Shown here: piece after piece, positions 5,945 through 6,388 of the stretch | Position numbering within the stretch: position 1 is the stretch's first letter | Layout of the letters: each line of letters opens with the position of its first letter | Assembly: GCA_019245275.1 (NCBI GenBank) | Contig: JAFARW010000047.1 | Coordinates: forward strand, 1-6,388 | Length of the DNA: 6,388 nucleotides | Reading direction: 5' to 3' | From: Vulcanimicrobiota bacterium | Lineage (GTDB): Bacteria > Vulcanimicrobiota > Vulcanimicrobiia > Vulcanimicrobiales > Vulcanimicrobiaceae | Translations under genes and position numbers: made by a program | Notes under the pieces: generated by a model | The model's database searches: none | What the model saw: only the letters and a program-made list of their open reading frames with translations | What the model was told of the DNA's origin: nothing

Positions 5945-6093
5945 ACTTCAAGGGGGGCAATCTGCGCCTCCCGAAGGAGGAACGAAGTAAGGTTGTTTAT
6001 CGGGTAGCCCAAGCAGGGATGGCCGCAGGGTCGCCGTGCTCGCTTCTCGATATCCGGCCTGCAGTCACGTTTCACTCTAGCTAGGAGGAAAAA
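5945..6093 (+). ncRNA. Candidate structured mRNA leader upstream of the secreted stalk-domain gene
   Basis: The 228 bases between 5866 and 6093 hold no credible gene; their downstream part has clustered complementary segments. Seen: a hairpin CCTCC-CGAA-GGAGG (5967-5980); GGGC (5955-5958) that can pair with GCCC (6007-6010) to close around it; and GCAGGGAT (6013-6020) pairing with ATCC (6052-6055) plus CTGC (6059-6062) with a 3-base bulge. CCTCC is also complementary to GGAGG in the real ribosome binding site (6084-6088), so two exclusive pairings are possible. I compared it from memory with c-di-GMP (GEMM), c-di-AMP (ydaO), cobalamin and fluoride riboswitches and saw no adequate match. It may be a cis-regulatory RNA of unknown class, or simply GC-rich leader. 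Confidence 0.35.
6083..6088 (+). promoter_or_regulatory. Strong ribosome binding site defining a TTG start
   Basis: AGGAGG, five bases (all A) before TTG at 6094-6096. It overlaps the 8-base palindrome CTAGCTAG (6077-6084). The near-perfect spacing and the signal peptide that begins at this codon decide in favour of a TTG start. Confidence 0.8.
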
Positions 6094-6388
6094 TTGAAAC
6101 GACTGAGCACCGGGGTCCTGGCCGTGCTATTGATAGCCGGCATGGGGCTTACCGTGGCTGCCGCGCCTGGTCATTCGCATGGCAACATTGGAACCAACGC
6201 GATCGCCCAGGCGAGTCCAGCCCCGGCTCCGCCGCCGATGAACTTCGGTTCACCGCCGTCGGGGCAGATTCCAATTCTCTATAACGACCACCACGTTTAC
6301 ACCAAACCCGACAAGCTCAAACAGGGCCGCGTCTTAGCGGCGCTCGTGCGCGGGGGGACCATCCTGATCCCGCTGCGTTCGATGTTCG
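6094..6388 (+). CDS. Secreted protein with a copper-amine-oxidase N-terminal (stalk) type domain, 3' end missing
   Basis: The frame starts at TTG 6094 and runs open to the right edge (98 complete codons). Residues 2-24 are a classical signal peptide: KRLSTG, a hydrophobic core AVLLIAGMGL, and cleavage near AAA. A His/Gly/Ala stretch and a proline-rich linker (PAPAPPP, 42-48) follow. From residue 58 the sequence matches the start of the Cu_amine_oxidN1 (PF07833-like) domain: an IPILYNDHHVY strand, a loop, then GGTILIPLRSMF (87-98), corresponding to the family's 'G.tlvPlRavfe' hallmark. Despite the name, this domain is a beta-rich extracytoplasmic module found attached to many enzymes and surface proteins and does not imply copper or amine oxidase activity. 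What follows it lies outside the window, so the overall function is unknown. The long structured leader before it suggests post-transcriptional control. Confidence 0.78.
   Translation, partial: MKRLSTGVLAVLLIAGMGLTVAAAPGHSHGNIGTNAIAQASPAPAPPPMNFGSPPSGQIPILYNDHHVYTKPDKLKQGRVLAALVRGGTILIPLRSMF

Noticed and set aside
5928..5947. Promoter TTGACG (5928-5933) with TACACT (5942-5947) before the leader
   Set aside because: The spacer is only 8 bases, incompatible with a sigma-70 promoter.
5945..6062. Known riboswitch (c-di-GMP, c-di-AMP, cobalamin, fluoride) assignment for the leader
   Set aside because: Only fragments such as GGCAA before a hairpin recall the c-di-GMP type; the downstream conserved GGGACGCAAAGCC-like segment is absent, so no class is claimed.
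1..6388. CRISPR array, tRNA, rRNA, insertion sequence or attachment site
   Set aside because: No regularly spaced repeats, cloverleaf sequences, transposase motifs or terminal inverted repeats were seen.

Overview
The window is about 58-60% GC (by eye) and holds seven genes, two of them cut by the window edges. An outer-membrane TolC-family channel and a lipobox-bearing efflux adaptor show a diderm (Gram-negative-type) bacterium. A TTG-started secreted protein with a copper-amine-oxidase N-terminal (stalk) type segment, proline/alanine-rich linkers and a lone AsnC/siroheme-decarboxylase-like protein would fit an uncultured diderm phylum such as Eremiobacterota (WPS-2). That placement is an impression from style and gene content, not a demonstrated assignment.

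Layout. On the minus strand, 1-539 is a 3'-truncated AsnC-fold, siroheme-decarboxylase-like protein. It follows, on the same strand, a small beta-rich protein of unknown function (592-1068) that looks like an exported protein lacking its signal peptide. Immediately head-to-head with the latter, 1072-2517 on the plus strand encodes a secreted S33-type alpha/beta hydrolase (tripeptidyl-aminopeptidase-like) with a complete Ser-Asp-His triad. Convergent to it lies a two-gene minus-strand efflux operon: an RND-type periplasmic adaptor lipoprotein (5294-4014), then a TolC-like outer membrane channel (4009-2537) after a 4-base gap. A long inverted repeat across the hydrolase stop codon is the likely operon terminator. 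The operon's putative promoter and a 5'-UTR hairpin lie at 5340-5423. Divergent from it, 5470-5865 encodes a hotdog thioesterase with the FlK (fluoroacetyl-CoA thioesterase) catalytic triad at exact family spacing. At the right edge, a 228-base non-coding stretch rich in inverted repeats precedes the 5' part of the secreted stalk-domain protein.

How the genes work together. Adaptor and channel should form the periplasmic and outer-membrane parts of a tripartite exporter, but no inner-membrane pump gene is present, so they probably serve a pump encoded elsewhere. The divergent thioesterase may share the control region and could act on a toxic or side-product acyl-CoA; a functional link to export is only inferred from position. 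The other genes look like independent housekeeping or envelope functions.

No clear, complete new system is visible. The parts most worth a second look are the structured leader before 6094, where an anti-Shine-Dalgarno segment has two mutually exclusive partners, and the tight head-to-head junction at 1038-1074, where an apparent exported protein has no signal peptide.
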